A DNA stretch of 64,000 nucleotides. It comes from Amaricoccus sp047275745. Its GTDB lineage: Bacteria > Pseudomonadota > Alphaproteobacteria > Rhodobacterales > Rhodobacteraceae. A model generated the notes under the pieces. That model was not told the DNA's origin and did not search any database. It saw only the letters and a list, made by a program, of their open reading frames with translations. The stretch's first letter is position 1. Each line of letters starts with the position of its first letter. The position numbers and the translations under genes were made by a program. Below are positions 50,831 to 58,636 of this stretch, piece after piece. The stretch lies in contig NZ_JBKQWU010000001.1 of NCBI RefSeq assembly GCF_047275745.1, positions 307,363 to 371,362 on the forward strand, read 5' to 3'.

Positions 50831-50882
50831 GGACCGTCGAGCCGAACGGATCACCCGAGCGGATCACCCGGACAGACCACGG
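50831..50882. repeat. Four 13-bp quasi-tandem units upstream of the dehydratase gene
   Basis: Two near-identical units, GAACGGATCACCC and GAGCGGATCACCC (50844-50869), flanked by two weaker ones. The array ends 11 nt before the ATG and may affect the leader. Confidence 0.5.
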
Positions 50883-50893
50883 AGAGCCCTGCC

Positions 50894-52639
50894 ATGACCG
50901 CCTTCACCCCGAAACCCTGGCCCCGCCGTCTCCGCTCGCAGGAATGGTTCGGCGGCACCGGCCGCGACCAGATCTATCACCGGGGCTGGATGCGCAATCA
51001 GGGTTTCCCGGCGGATCTCTTCGACGGCCGCCCGGTGATCGGCATCCTCAACACCTGGTCGGAACTCACCCCCTGCAACGCGCATCTGCGCGATCTCGCC
51101 GAGCGGGTGCGCTGGGGCATCTACGAGGCCGGCGGCTTCCCGGTCGAAGTGCCGGTCTTCTCCGCCTCCGAGAGCGCCTTCCGGCCGACCGCGATGATGT
51201 TCCGCAACCTCGCCGCGATGGCGGTGGAGGAGGCGATCCGGGGCCAGCCGATGGACGGCTGCGTGCTGATGGTCGGCTGCGACAAGACCACGCCCTCGCT
51301 CCTGATGGGCGCCGCCTCCTGCGACCTGCCCTCGATCGTGGTGACCGGCGGGCCGATGCTGAACGGCTATTTCCGGGGCGAGCGGGTCGGCTCGGGCACG
51401 CATCTCTGGAAATTCTCGGAAGCCGTGAAGGCGGGCGAGATGACGCCGGAGGAATTCTCCGAGGCGGAGGCCTCGATGAGCCGCTCGCCCGGCTCCTGCA
51501 ACACGATGGGCACGGCCTCGACCATGGCCTCGATGGCCGAGGCGCTCGGCATGGCCCTCTCGGGCAACGCGGCGATCCCCGCGGTCGACTCGCGGCGCAG
51601 GATGATGGCGCAGCTCACGGGGCGACGGATCGTCCAGATGGTGAAGGACGATCTTAAACCCTCGGATGTGCTGACCAAACACGCATTCGAGAATGCGATC
51701 CGGACCAACGGGGCGATCGGCGGCTCGACCAACGCGGTCATCCATCTGCTCGGCATCGCGGGGCGGGTTGGCGTGGACCTGACCCTTGATGACTGGGACC
51801 GGCTCGGCCGCGACGTGCCGACGATCGTGAACCTGATGCCCTCGGGCAAGTATCTGATGGAGGAGTTCTTCTACGCCGGCGGCCTGCCCGTCGTCATCCG
51901 GCGGCTCGGCGAGGCGGGGCTGCTGCACAAGGAGGCGCTGACCGTCGCGGGCGAGTCGATCTGGGATCAGGTCAAGGACGTTCGCAACCACAACGAGGAC
52001 GTGATCCTGCCGGCGGAACGCGCGCTGACCGAGCATGGCGGCATCGCCGTCCTGCGCGGCAACCTCGCCCCGAACGGCGCGGTTCTGAAACCCTCCGCCG
52101 CCTCGGCCCATCTCCTGAAGCACCGGGGCCGCGCCGTCGTCTTCGAGGACATCGACGACTACAAGCGCAAGATCAACGACGAGACGCTCGACATCGACGA
52201 GACCTGCGTCATGGTGCTGAAGAACTGCGGGCCGAAGGGCTACCCCGGCATGGCGGAGGTCGGCAACATGGGCCTGCCGCCCAAGGTGCTCCGCAAGGGG
52301 ATCACCGACATGGTGCGCATCTCCGACGCGCGCATGTCTGGCACCGCCTATGGCACGGTCGTCCTGCACACCTCGCCGGAAGCCGCGGTCGGCGGCCCGC
52401 TCGCGGTCGTGCGCGACGGCGACATGATCGAGATCGACGTCGAGGCCCGGCGCATCCATCTCGACATCACCGAGACCGACCTCGCCGACCGCCTGGGCGG
52501 CTGGAAGCCCCATGTCGCCGCGCCGAACGGCGGCTACGCGCAGCTTTTCCATACCCATGTGCAGGGTGCCGATACCGGAGCGGATTTCGACTTCCTCAAG
52601 GGCTGCCGCGGCGCGCCCGTGGGCAAGGACAGTCACTGA
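50894..52639 (+). CDS. IlvD/Edd family sugar-acid dehydratase (galactonate/arabinonate dehydratase type)
   Basis: 581 aa. [Fe-S] dehydratase; cluster Cys are in LTPCNAHL, VGCDKTTPSLLMG and RSPGSCNTMGTAST. It is near 580 aa and close to the L-arabinonate dehydratase group rather than to DHAD. In this operon, followed by dgoK and dgoA, it should dehydrate D-galactonate to 2-keto-3-deoxygalactonate, a reaction given to DgoD (enolase superfamily) in E. coli. Arabinonate dehydratases of rhizobia are reported to accept galactonate. Its stop overlaps the dgoK start (TGATG). Confidence 0.9.
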   Translation: MTAFTPKPWPRRLRSQEWFGGTGRDQIYHRGWMRNQGFPADLFDGRPVIGILNTWSELTPCNAHLRDLAERVRWGIYEAGGFPVEVPVFSASESAFRPTAMMFRNLAAMAVEEAIRGQPMDGCVLMVGCDKTTPSLLMGAASCDLPSIVVTGGPMLNGYFRGERVGSGTHLWKFSEAVKAGEMTPEEFSEAEASMSRSPGSCNTMGTASTMASMAEALGMALSGNAAIPAVDSRRRMMAQLTGRRIVQMVKDDLKPSDVLTKHAFENAIRTNGAIGGSTNAVIHLLGIAGRVGVDLTLDDWDRLGRDVPTIVNLMPSGKYLMEEFFYAGGLPVVIRRLGEAGLLHKEALTVAGESIWDQVKDVRNHNEDVILPAERALTEHGGIAVLRGNLAPNGAVLKPSAASAHLLKHRGRAVVFEDIDDYKRKINDETLDIDETCVMVLKNCGPKGYPGMAEVGNMGLPPKVLRKGITDMVRISDARMSGTAYGTVVLHTSPEAAVGGPLAVVRDGDMIEIDVEARRIHLDITETDLADRLGGWKPHVAAPNGGYAQLFHTHVQGADTGADFDFLKGCRGAPVGKDSH

Positions 52640-52663
52640 TGGGCGGGACACTGATGGGTGGGG
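52634..52663. repeat. 15-bp tandem duplication of the dehydratase stop / dgoK start junction
   Basis: CACTGATGGGCGGGA and CACTGATGGGTGGGG repeat the TGATG overlap, so dgoK has two in-frame ATGs (52639, 52654). Confidence 0.7.
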
Positions 52664-53646
52664 TCGTGAAGGCGAGCGCGGGCGTCAGGGAGGCCGAAGC
52701 CGCGCCTCTCGAACCCGCGGTGGTCGACTGGATCGCGGTTGACTGGGGGACCAGCAACCTGCGCGCCTGGGCGATGACCGACGCGGGCGAGGTGCTCGGC
52801 TGCCGCGCTTCCGACCGCGGCATGGGGCGGCTCGCCGCCTCCGACTATCCCGGGGTGCTGGGGGATCTCGCCCGGGGCTGGACGCCGCGCGACGCGGGCC
52901 GGCCGCTGCCGGTGCTGGTCTGCGGCATGGCAGGCGCGCGGCAGGGCTGGTGCGAGGCGCCCTACCTCCCGGTCCCGACGCCGCCGCTCGGACCCGGCGC
53001 CGTGAGCCCGCCGGACGCGCCCGAAGGGTTCAAGGTCCTGATCCTGCCGGGTCTGAGCCAGACCTCGCCCCGGGCGGATGTGATGCGGGGCGAGGAAACC
53101 CAGATCGCCGGCGCCCTCGCCCGCGACCCCGGCTTCGAAGGCGAGATCTGCCTGCCGGGGACGCATTGCAAATGGGCATCCGTCGCGGGCGGCGAGGTCA
53201 CCGGCTTCCAGAGCTTCCTGACCGGCGAACTCTATGAGCTTCTCGCCACCCGCTCGGTCCTGCGCCACGGGCTCGCGGGTGCGGGCGAGGACGCGGCCGG
53301 CTTCGACGCCGCCTTCGCGACGGCGGTCGCGGAGGCGCTCGCCGATCCGGATGCCGTGCCCGCCGCGTTCTTCGGCATCCGCGCCGAGGGGCTGCTCGGG
53401 GGATCGCGGCCCGACAGCGGGGCGGGAAGGCTCTCCGGTCTCCTGATCGGCGCCGAACTCGCCGCGCGGGGCGGCGCGGATTGGGCCGGCCGGTCCCTCG
53501 TCATCATCGGCGCGGGACGGCTGTCGGAGCTCTACGCCGCCGCGCTCGCCATCGCCGGGGCGCCCGAGCCGAAGCGCCTGCATGCCACCGAAGCCACGCT
53601 CGCGGGCCTCCGCGCCGCCCGCGCGCGTCTTGTCGATACGGAGTGA
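52639..53646 (+). CDS. dgoK: 2-Dehydro-3-deoxygalactonokinase
   Basis: 335 aa. Phosphorylates 2-keto-3-deoxygalactonate at O6. ATP-binding start WIAVDWGTSNLRAWA (~residue 35), the LPGTHCKWA stretch and a C-terminal GAGRLSELYAAAL are typical of DgoK. Two starts exist owing to the 15-bp duplication at the junction; the first ~30 residues are poorly conserved in type. Coupled to the dehydratase before it and dgoA after it. Confidence 0.93.
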   Translation: MGGTLMGGVVKASAGVREAEAAPLEPAVVDWIAVDWGTSNLRAWAMTDAGEVLGCRASDRGMGRLAASDYPGVLGDLARGWTPRDAGRPLPVLVCGMAGARQGWCEAPYLPVPTPPLGPGAVSPPDAPEGFKVLILPGLSQTSPRADVMRGEETQIAGALARDPGFEGEICLPGTHCKWASVAGGEVTGFQSFLTGELYELLATRSVLRHGLAGAGEDAAGFDAAFATAVAEALADPDAVPAAFFGIRAEGLLGGSRPDSGAGRLSGLLIGAELAARGGADWAGRSLVIIGAGRLSELYAAALAIAGAPEPKRLHATEATLAGLRAARARLVDTE

Positions 53647-53651
53647 TCACC

Positions 53652-54266
53652 ATGGCCCGTCATCTGGTCGCCATTCTGCGCGGCATCCGCCCCGAGGAAG
53701 CGCCCGCCCATGCGCAAGCGCTCATCGACGCGGGGATCACCCTGATTGAAGTGCCGCTCAACTCACCCGATCCGTTCGACAGCATCGAAGTCCTGGTCCG
53801 GGACTTCGGATCGGCGGCCGAGATCGGCGCCGGAACGGTGCTCGACACCGAGGCGGTCGCGCGGCTCGCCGGAATCGGCGCCCGGATCGTCGTCTCGCCG
53901 AACTGCGACACCGACGTGATCGCCGCGACCCGCGCCGCCGGGATGGCGTCCTATCCCGGCGTGCTGACCCCCACCGAATGCTTCGCCGCGCTCGGCGCCG
54001 GAGCGACGGCGCTCAAGATCTTCCCGTCCTTCCTCATCGGCACCGCCGGGCTCAAGGCGATCCGCGCGGTCCTGCCGCCGGAGACGCTGATCTACGCGGT
54101 GGGCGGCGCCGACGCATCGAACTTCAGCGACTGGTTCGACGCGGGCGCGCAGGGGTTCGGCATCGGCACCGCGCTCTACCGGCCGGGGCAGAGCCCGGAG
54201 AACACGGCCGCCGCCGCGAAGGCGATCGTCGCCGCCTACGACGCCGCGCTGGAGAAGGCCCGATGA
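53652..54266 (+). CDS. dgoA: 2-Dehydro-3-deoxy-6-phosphogalactonate aldolase
   Basis: 204-aa KDPG/KDPGal-type class I aldolase. The start LVAILRGIRPEEA, the GITLIEVPLNSPDP element (catalytic Glu) and the Schiff-base Lys in ATALKIFPSFLIG are present. It splits KDPGal to pyruvate and glyceraldehyde-3-phosphate. DgoA rather than Eda is indicated by EVPLNSP and its place after dgoK. ATG 53652 has GGAG 8 nt upstream; its stop overlaps the lactonase start. Confidence 0.94.
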   Translation: MARHLVAILRGIRPEEAPAHAQALIDAGITLIEVPLNSPDPFDSIEVLVRDFGSAAEIGAGTVLDTEAVARLAGIGARIVVSPNCDTDVIAATRAAGMASYPGVLTPTECFAALGAGATALKIFPSFLIGTAGLKAIRAVLPPETLIYAVGGADASNFSDWFDAGAQGFGIGTALYRPGQSPENTAAAAKAIVAAYDAALEKAR

Positions 54267-55144
54267 CAGAGAGCCCCGACACCGCCGACGTCTTCGACCC
54301 GAGGATCTGCGAGCTTGGCGAGGGACTGCTCTGGCACCCGGACCGCCGCCAGCTGTTCTGGTTCGACATCCTCGGCCAGCGGCTCCTGAGCCGGCAGGAC
54401 GATGAGGAACTGGTCTGGGACTTCGACGAGATGCATTCCGCCGCCGGCTGGATCGACCATGACCGGCTGCTGCTCGCCTCGGAAACCGGGCTCTGGGATT
54501 TCACCCTCGCGACCGGCGAGCGGCGGCTTCTCGCGCCGCTGGAGGCGGATCGGCGGGATATCCGCTCCAACGACGGCCGCGCCGATCCCTGGGGCGGCTT
54601 CTGGATCGGCACGATGAGCAAGACTGGCGAACGCGGCCAGGGCGCGATCTGGCGCTATCACGCGGGCGAGTTGCGCAAGCTGCACGAGGCGATCAGCATC
54701 CCGAATGCGATCTGCTTCGACGAGGATCGCGCGCGCGCCTATTTCGCCGACACGCCCACCTCGACGGTCTGGAAGCAGACGCTCGATCCGGTGACCGGCT
54801 GGCCGACCGGGGAGAAGCAGGTGTTCCTCGACCTCCGCGACGAGAAGCTGCACCCCGATGGCGCGGTGATCGACACCGCCGGGCGGTTCTGGAACGCGCA
54901 ATGGGGTTCGGGCCGGGTCGCCTGCTACGATCCAGACGGGCACCTGCTGTTCTCCGAGGGTTTCCCCGCCAGCCGCGTCACCTGCCCCGCCTTCTCGGGG
55001 CCGGACCTCTCGCAGCTGGTCGTCACCTCGGCCTGGGAGGGATTGTCCGAGACGGCGCGCGCCGCCGAGCCGCTCGCCGGCGCCACCTTCTCCCGCCGCG
55101 TCCGCGCGATCGGCATCGCCCCGCCGCGCGCGCGGGTCCCCTGA
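54263..55144 (+). CDS. SMP-30/gluconolactonase family lactonase (galactonolactonase)
   Basis: 293-aa six-bladed propeller. Metal ligands: Glu in ELGEGLLWHPD (~17), Asn in RSNDGRADPWGG (~105), Asn in IPNAICFDED (~150) and Asp in HPDGAVID (~200). It should hydrolyse galactono-lactone made by the galactose dehydrogenase at 56268. Overlaps dgoA by ATGA and is the last gene of the rightward operon. Confidence 0.9.
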   Translation: MTESPDTADVFDPRICELGEGLLWHPDRRQLFWFDILGQRLLSRQDDEELVWDFDEMHSAAGWIDHDRLLLASETGLWDFTLATGERRLLAPLEADRRDIRSNDGRADPWGGFWIGTMSKTGERGQGAIWRYHAGELRKLHEAISIPNAICFDEDRARAYFADTPTSTVWKQTLDPVTGWPTGEKQVFLDLRDEKLHPDGAVIDTAGRFWNAQWGSGRVACYDPDGHLLFSEGFPASRVTCPAFSGPDLSQLVVTSAWEGLSETARAAEPLAGATFSRRVRAIGIAPPRARVP

Positions 55145-55173
55145 CCCCAGTCGTCGCGGGGCCGTCGCGGGCC

Positions 55174-56271
55174 TCAGCGCGTCGAGAAGCCGAGCCGCGT
55201 CCGGTGCCGGTACTCCTGCCCCGGCTCCAGCCAGGCGAAGGGGAAATCCGGCCGGTTCGGACTGTCGGGCCAGGCCTGCGGCTCGAGGCAGAAGGCATCG
55301 CCCGCCCGCGGCGCCACCCCGCCCTTGCCCGGAACCGTTCCGTCGAGGAAGTTGCCAGAATAGAACTGCAATCCGGGCTGGTCCGTCCAGAGCCGCAGTA
55401 CCCGGCCCGAAACCGGGGCCCAGACCTCGGCCGCCAGGGTCAGCGGACCCGCCCCGACCCAGCCCTCCGCCCCGCCGATCACGCCGTCGAGGCAGAAATT
55501 GTGATCGTAGCCCCGCCCGCGCAGAAGCTGCGGCGTTCCGGCGCGGATCGCGTCCCCGATGCGCCGGGGCGCGCGGAAGTCGAACGGCGTCCCCGCGACC
55601 GGTTCGGGTCCGCCCTCGGGAATGGCCTCGGCGGTCACGGGAAGGAAGCGGCTCGCATGGATCGTCAGCCGGTGATCCAGCACGTCGCGCATCAGATCCG
55701 GGCTCGCGAGATTGCCTTCGAGGTTGAAGAAGGCGTGGTTGGTCATGTTGACCGGCGTCGGCCTGTCGCTCCGCGCGGAGATCTCGATGTCGAGCACAAT
55801 CTCGCCACCCTCGTCGGCGAGACTGTAGATCACCTCCGCCTCCAGCCGGCCCGGAAAGCCCTGGTCGCCATCGGGGCTGACGAGGCGGAACCGGGCGGCC
55901 GGCCCGCTCCCGCCAGTGACCTCGCTGATCTCCCAGTTTCGCCGGTCGAAGCCGTCGGCGCCGCCATGCAGCGCATTCGGCCCGTCATTCGGCGCGACCT
56001 GATACTGGTTTCCGTCGCGCGCGAACCGCCCACCGGCGATCCGGTTGGCATAGCGGCCGACGGTCGCGCCGAGGAAACCGCGATGGCCGCGGTATTCCGC
56101 CACCGTGTCGTGGCCAAGCAGGATGTCGTCCGGCCGACCGTCCCGATCCGGCAGTTCCAGCGCCGCGAGCGTGGCGCCGAGCGACAGGAGCCGTGCGCGG
56201 ACCGGCCCGAGCGACAGCGTGACCGCCTCGACACCGTCGCCGGCCTCGACCCGCTCGGCCGCGGCGGTCAT
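55174..56271 (-). CDS. galM: Aldose 1-epimerase (galactose mutarotase)
   Basis: 365-aa beta-sandwich enzyme interconverting alpha- and beta-D-galactose. Family marks: GATVGRYANRIAGG, LHGGADGFDRRNWE, the catalytic His in VNMTNHAFFNLEG (~175) and the C-terminal PGLQFYSGNFLDG with a Glu nearby. It overlaps the galactose dehydrogenase gene by 4 bp and lies convergent with the lactonase gene, 29 nt apart. Confidence 0.93.
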   Translation of the reverse strand: MTAAAERVEAGDGVEAVTLSLGPVRARLLSLGATLAALELPDRDGRPDDILLGHDTVAEYRGHRGFLGATVGRYANRIAGGRFARDGNQYQVAPNDGPNALHGGADGFDRRNWEISEVTGGSGPAARFRLVSPDGDQGFPGRLEAEVIYSLADEGGEIVLDIEISARSDRPTPVNMTNHAFFNLEGNLASPDLMRDVLDHRLTIHASRFLPVTAEAIPEGGPEPVAGTPFDFRAPRRIGDAIRAGTPQLLRGRGYDHNFCLDGVIGGAEGWVGAGPLTLAAEVWAPVSGRVLRLWTDQPGLQFYSGNFLDGTVPGKGGVAPRAGDAFCLEPQAWPDSPNRPDFPFAWLEPGQEYRHRTRLGFSTR

Positions 56272-57209
56272 GACCGGTCCTCCGCTGCGTCGTGGAAGGC
56301 TTCGACCTCATGGCGCCGGCCGATCATGAAGGCATCGGCGACCAGCATCAGCGGCGAGAGATCCACATCCGACCGCCCGGCGGCGATGAGCTCCACGAAA
56401 CGGGCATAGAGCCGGCGGTACTCCTCGTCCGGTTCCGCCACCGGCGCGCCGCCATCGATCGCGAGTTCCGCCCCGCCCTTCGAGAGCCGCAGCGACCCGC
56501 GATCCGTCTCGACGAGAATGTCCCAGGATTGCGGACCGGTCTGGCGCCAGTCGAGTTCCATCGTGACGGGGATACCCCCGGCCATCACCATATCGACCTC
56601 AGCCGCGATCGGCGTGGCGCGGTTCGCGGGGAAGTAGAGTGCGCTCCGGATCGCGGCGAGCGGCCCCGGCAGGATCGCGGTGGCGATCGAGAGCGCGTTG
56701 ATACCGGGATCGAAGACGCCAAGCCCGCCCGGTTCCCAGATCCAGGCCTGACCCGGATGCCACTGGCGCACGTCTTCCCTCCAGATGATCCGCGCGCTCC
56801 GGACCTCGCGCTCGGCGAGCCAGCGACGGGCGGGCGCGACAGCCGCCGCCTCGCGCGAATGCCAGGTCGCGAAGACGGTGAGACCCGCGGCTTCCGCCGC
56901 GCGGCGCAGCGCCTCGACCTCGGCAAGGGTGGCGCCGGGCGGCTTCTCCAGCATGACATGCTTGCCCGCGCCGAGCGCCGCCATCGCCTGGCCGAAACGG
57001 CCCTCGGGCGGGGTGCAGAGCGTGACCGCGTCGATCTCAGGCTCGGCCGCGAGCAGGTCCTCGATCGTCGCGTAGGAAGGCAGTCCATCGAGCCCGGCGT
57101 TCCGGCTCGCGATCGCGGCGAGGCGCGCGCCGGGCGTCGCCTCGATCGCCGGCAGATGCTGGTCCCGGGCGATCTTCCCGAGCCCCACGAGCGCAAGTTT
57201 CAATGCCAT
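56268..57209 (-). CDS. D-galactose 1-dehydrogenase (Gfo/Idh family)
   Basis: 313 aa. The N-terminus (LALVGLGKIARDQHLPAI) and EKPPGA (~95) agree with galactose 1-dehydrogenase of Pseudomonas, which oxidises galactose to galactono-1,5-lactone. The start at 57209 is chosen because the frame further upstream lacks conservation. With the lactonase, dehydratase, DgoK and DgoA it completes the De Ley-Doudoroff route. Divergent from the sugar transporter genes. Confidence 0.88.
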   Translation of the reverse strand: MALKLALVGLGKIARDQHLPAIEATPGARLAAIASRNAGLDGLPSYATIEDLLAAEPEIDAVTLCTPPEGRFGQAMAALGAGKHVMLEKPPGATLAEVEALRRAAEAAGLTVFATWHSREAAAVAPARRWLAEREVRSARIIWREDVRQWHPGQAWIWEPGGLGVFDPGINALSIATAILPGPLAAIRSALYFPANRATPIAAEVDMVMAGGIPVTMELDWRQTGPQSWDILVETDRGSLRLSKGGAELAIDGGAPVAEPDEEYRRLYARFVELIAAGRSDVDLSPLMLVADAFMIGRRHEVEAFHDAAEDRS

Positions 57210-57565
57210 TGCTTCCCCGATCCCCTCCTTGCCGGCGCCCGAACCCGGGCGATTCGCGAAGGCCCCGCGCGGCCTCTCGCCCCGACCAGTCTGGCCCGCG
57301 ATCCGAGGCCGCGTCAATTTGCTTAAAAATCATACTATTATGCCACCGGAGCGTGATCGACGGATATCGGCATCGCTTGTGCGCGGCACCCTAGAATCAA
57401 TATTAATCTCATATTCTCAGTATATTGCCCTGATACCATCTCATTGTTCCGGAGCACGAAGCCGATGCATCATCGGATTCCATCTTTCCGTTGATCGGTA
57501 ATTTGTACTATTATATCCAGCACGACAGAGGCACCACAAGACCTCGCGCACCCAAGGAGGATACC
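57210..57565. promoter_or_regulatory. AT-rich divergent control region with repeated TACTATTAT
   Basis: 356 bp, no gene, clearly richer in A+T than the rest. TACTATTAT occurs at 57333-57341 and 57506-57514, each followed by CCA, about 170 bp apart; a likely operator pair for the sugar regulator at 62197 or the LysR protein. No clean -35/-10 pair can be chosen. Confidence 0.5.
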
Positions 57566-58528
57566 ATGTTCCGCACTGTCGCGACCGCCGGAGCGGCCGC
57601 CATTCTCGCCACTTTCGCCAGCACCGTCGCCGCCAGCGCGCTGACCGTCGGCTTCAGCCAGATCGGCTCGGAATCCGGCTGGCGCGCCGCGGAGACCACT
57701 GTCACCCAGCAGCAGGCGAAGGAGCGCGGCATCGACCTCAAGTTCGCCGACGCGCAGCAGAAGCAGGAGAACCAGATCAAGGCCGTCCGGGGCTTCATCG
57801 CCCAGGGCGTGGACGCGATCCTGATCGCCCCCGTGGTCGCGACCGGATGGGACGGCGTGCTGGAGGAAGCGCAGGAGGCGGAGATCCCGGTCATACTGCT
57901 CGACCGGCAGATCGACGCTTCGGAGGATCTCTACCTGACCGCCGTCACCTCCGATCAGGTCCATGAGGGCAAGGTCGCGGGCGACTGGCTCGTCGGCGCG
58001 GTGGGGGACGCGGAATGCAAGGTGGTGGAGTTGCAGGGCACCACCGGTTCCTCGCCCGCGATCAACCGCAAGAAGGGGTTCGAGGAGGCGCTCGCCGGCC
58101 ACGCCAACATTTCCATCGTCCGGAGCCAGACCGGCGACTTCACCCGCACGAAGGGCAAGGAAGTCATGGAGAGCTTCATCAAGGCCGAGGGCGGCGGTGC
58201 CGATATCTGCGCCGTCTATGCGCATAACGACGACATGGCGGTCGGCGCGATTCAGGCGATCAAGGAAGCCGGGCTGAACCCCGGCACCGACATCAAGATC
58301 GTCTCGATCGACGCGGTGCCCGACATCTTCCTCGCGATGGCGAATGGCGAGGCGAATGCGACGGTGGAACTGACGCCGAACATGGCCGGGCCGGCCTTCG
58401 ACGTGCTCGAAGCCTATCTCAGCGACGGGACCGAGCCGGAGAAGTGGATCCAGACCGAATCGAAGCTCTTCACGGCCGAGGATGATCCGCAGGCTGTGTA
58501 CGAGTCCAAGAAGGATCTCGGCTACTGA
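57566..58528 (+). CDS. ytfQ: Sugar ABC transporter substrate-binding protein (YtfQ-like)
   Basis: 320 aa, signal peptide at 1-24 (cleavage after AASA), then a type-1 periplasmic fold. The LTVGFSQIGSESGWR start, DAQQKQENQIKA and YAHNDDMAVGAIQAIKEAG match the YtfQ galactofuranose-binding group. AAGGAGG stands before the ATG. With the galactose pathway adjacent, the ligand is probably galactose/galactofuranose or a related sugar. Confidence 0.92.
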   Translation: MFRTVATAGAAAILATFASTVAASALTVGFSQIGSESGWRAAETTVTQQQAKERGIDLKFADAQQKQENQIKAVRGFIAQGVDAILIAPVVATGWDGVLEEAQEAEIPVILLDRQIDASEDLYLTAVTSDQVHEGKVAGDWLVGAVGDAECKVVELQGTTGSSPAINRKKGFEEALAGHANISIVRSQTGDFTRTKGKEVMESFIKAEGGGADICAVYAHNDDMAVGAIQAIKEAGLNPGTDIKIVSIDAVPDIFLAMANGEANATVELTPNMAGPAFDVLEAYLSDGTEPEKWIQTESKLFTAEDDPQAVYESKKDLGY

Positions 58529-58535
58529 TCCGTCC

Positions 58536-58558
58536 GGGCGGGGCTTCGCGCCCCGCCC
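58536..58558 (+). terminator. Stem-loop after the binding-protein gene
   Basis: Perfect 9-bp stem (GGGCGGGGC / GCCCCGCCC) with a TTCGC loop, 7 nt after the stop. As after dctP, it likely raises the amount of binding protein over the membrane parts. Confidence 0.6.
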
Positions 58559-58636
58559 TCGGCGCCGCCGACCGCGGCCGGCGCGCGCCATCGCAGGCAG
58601 GCCACGACTGAGAAGCCATCTGAGGGAGTTCGGGGC

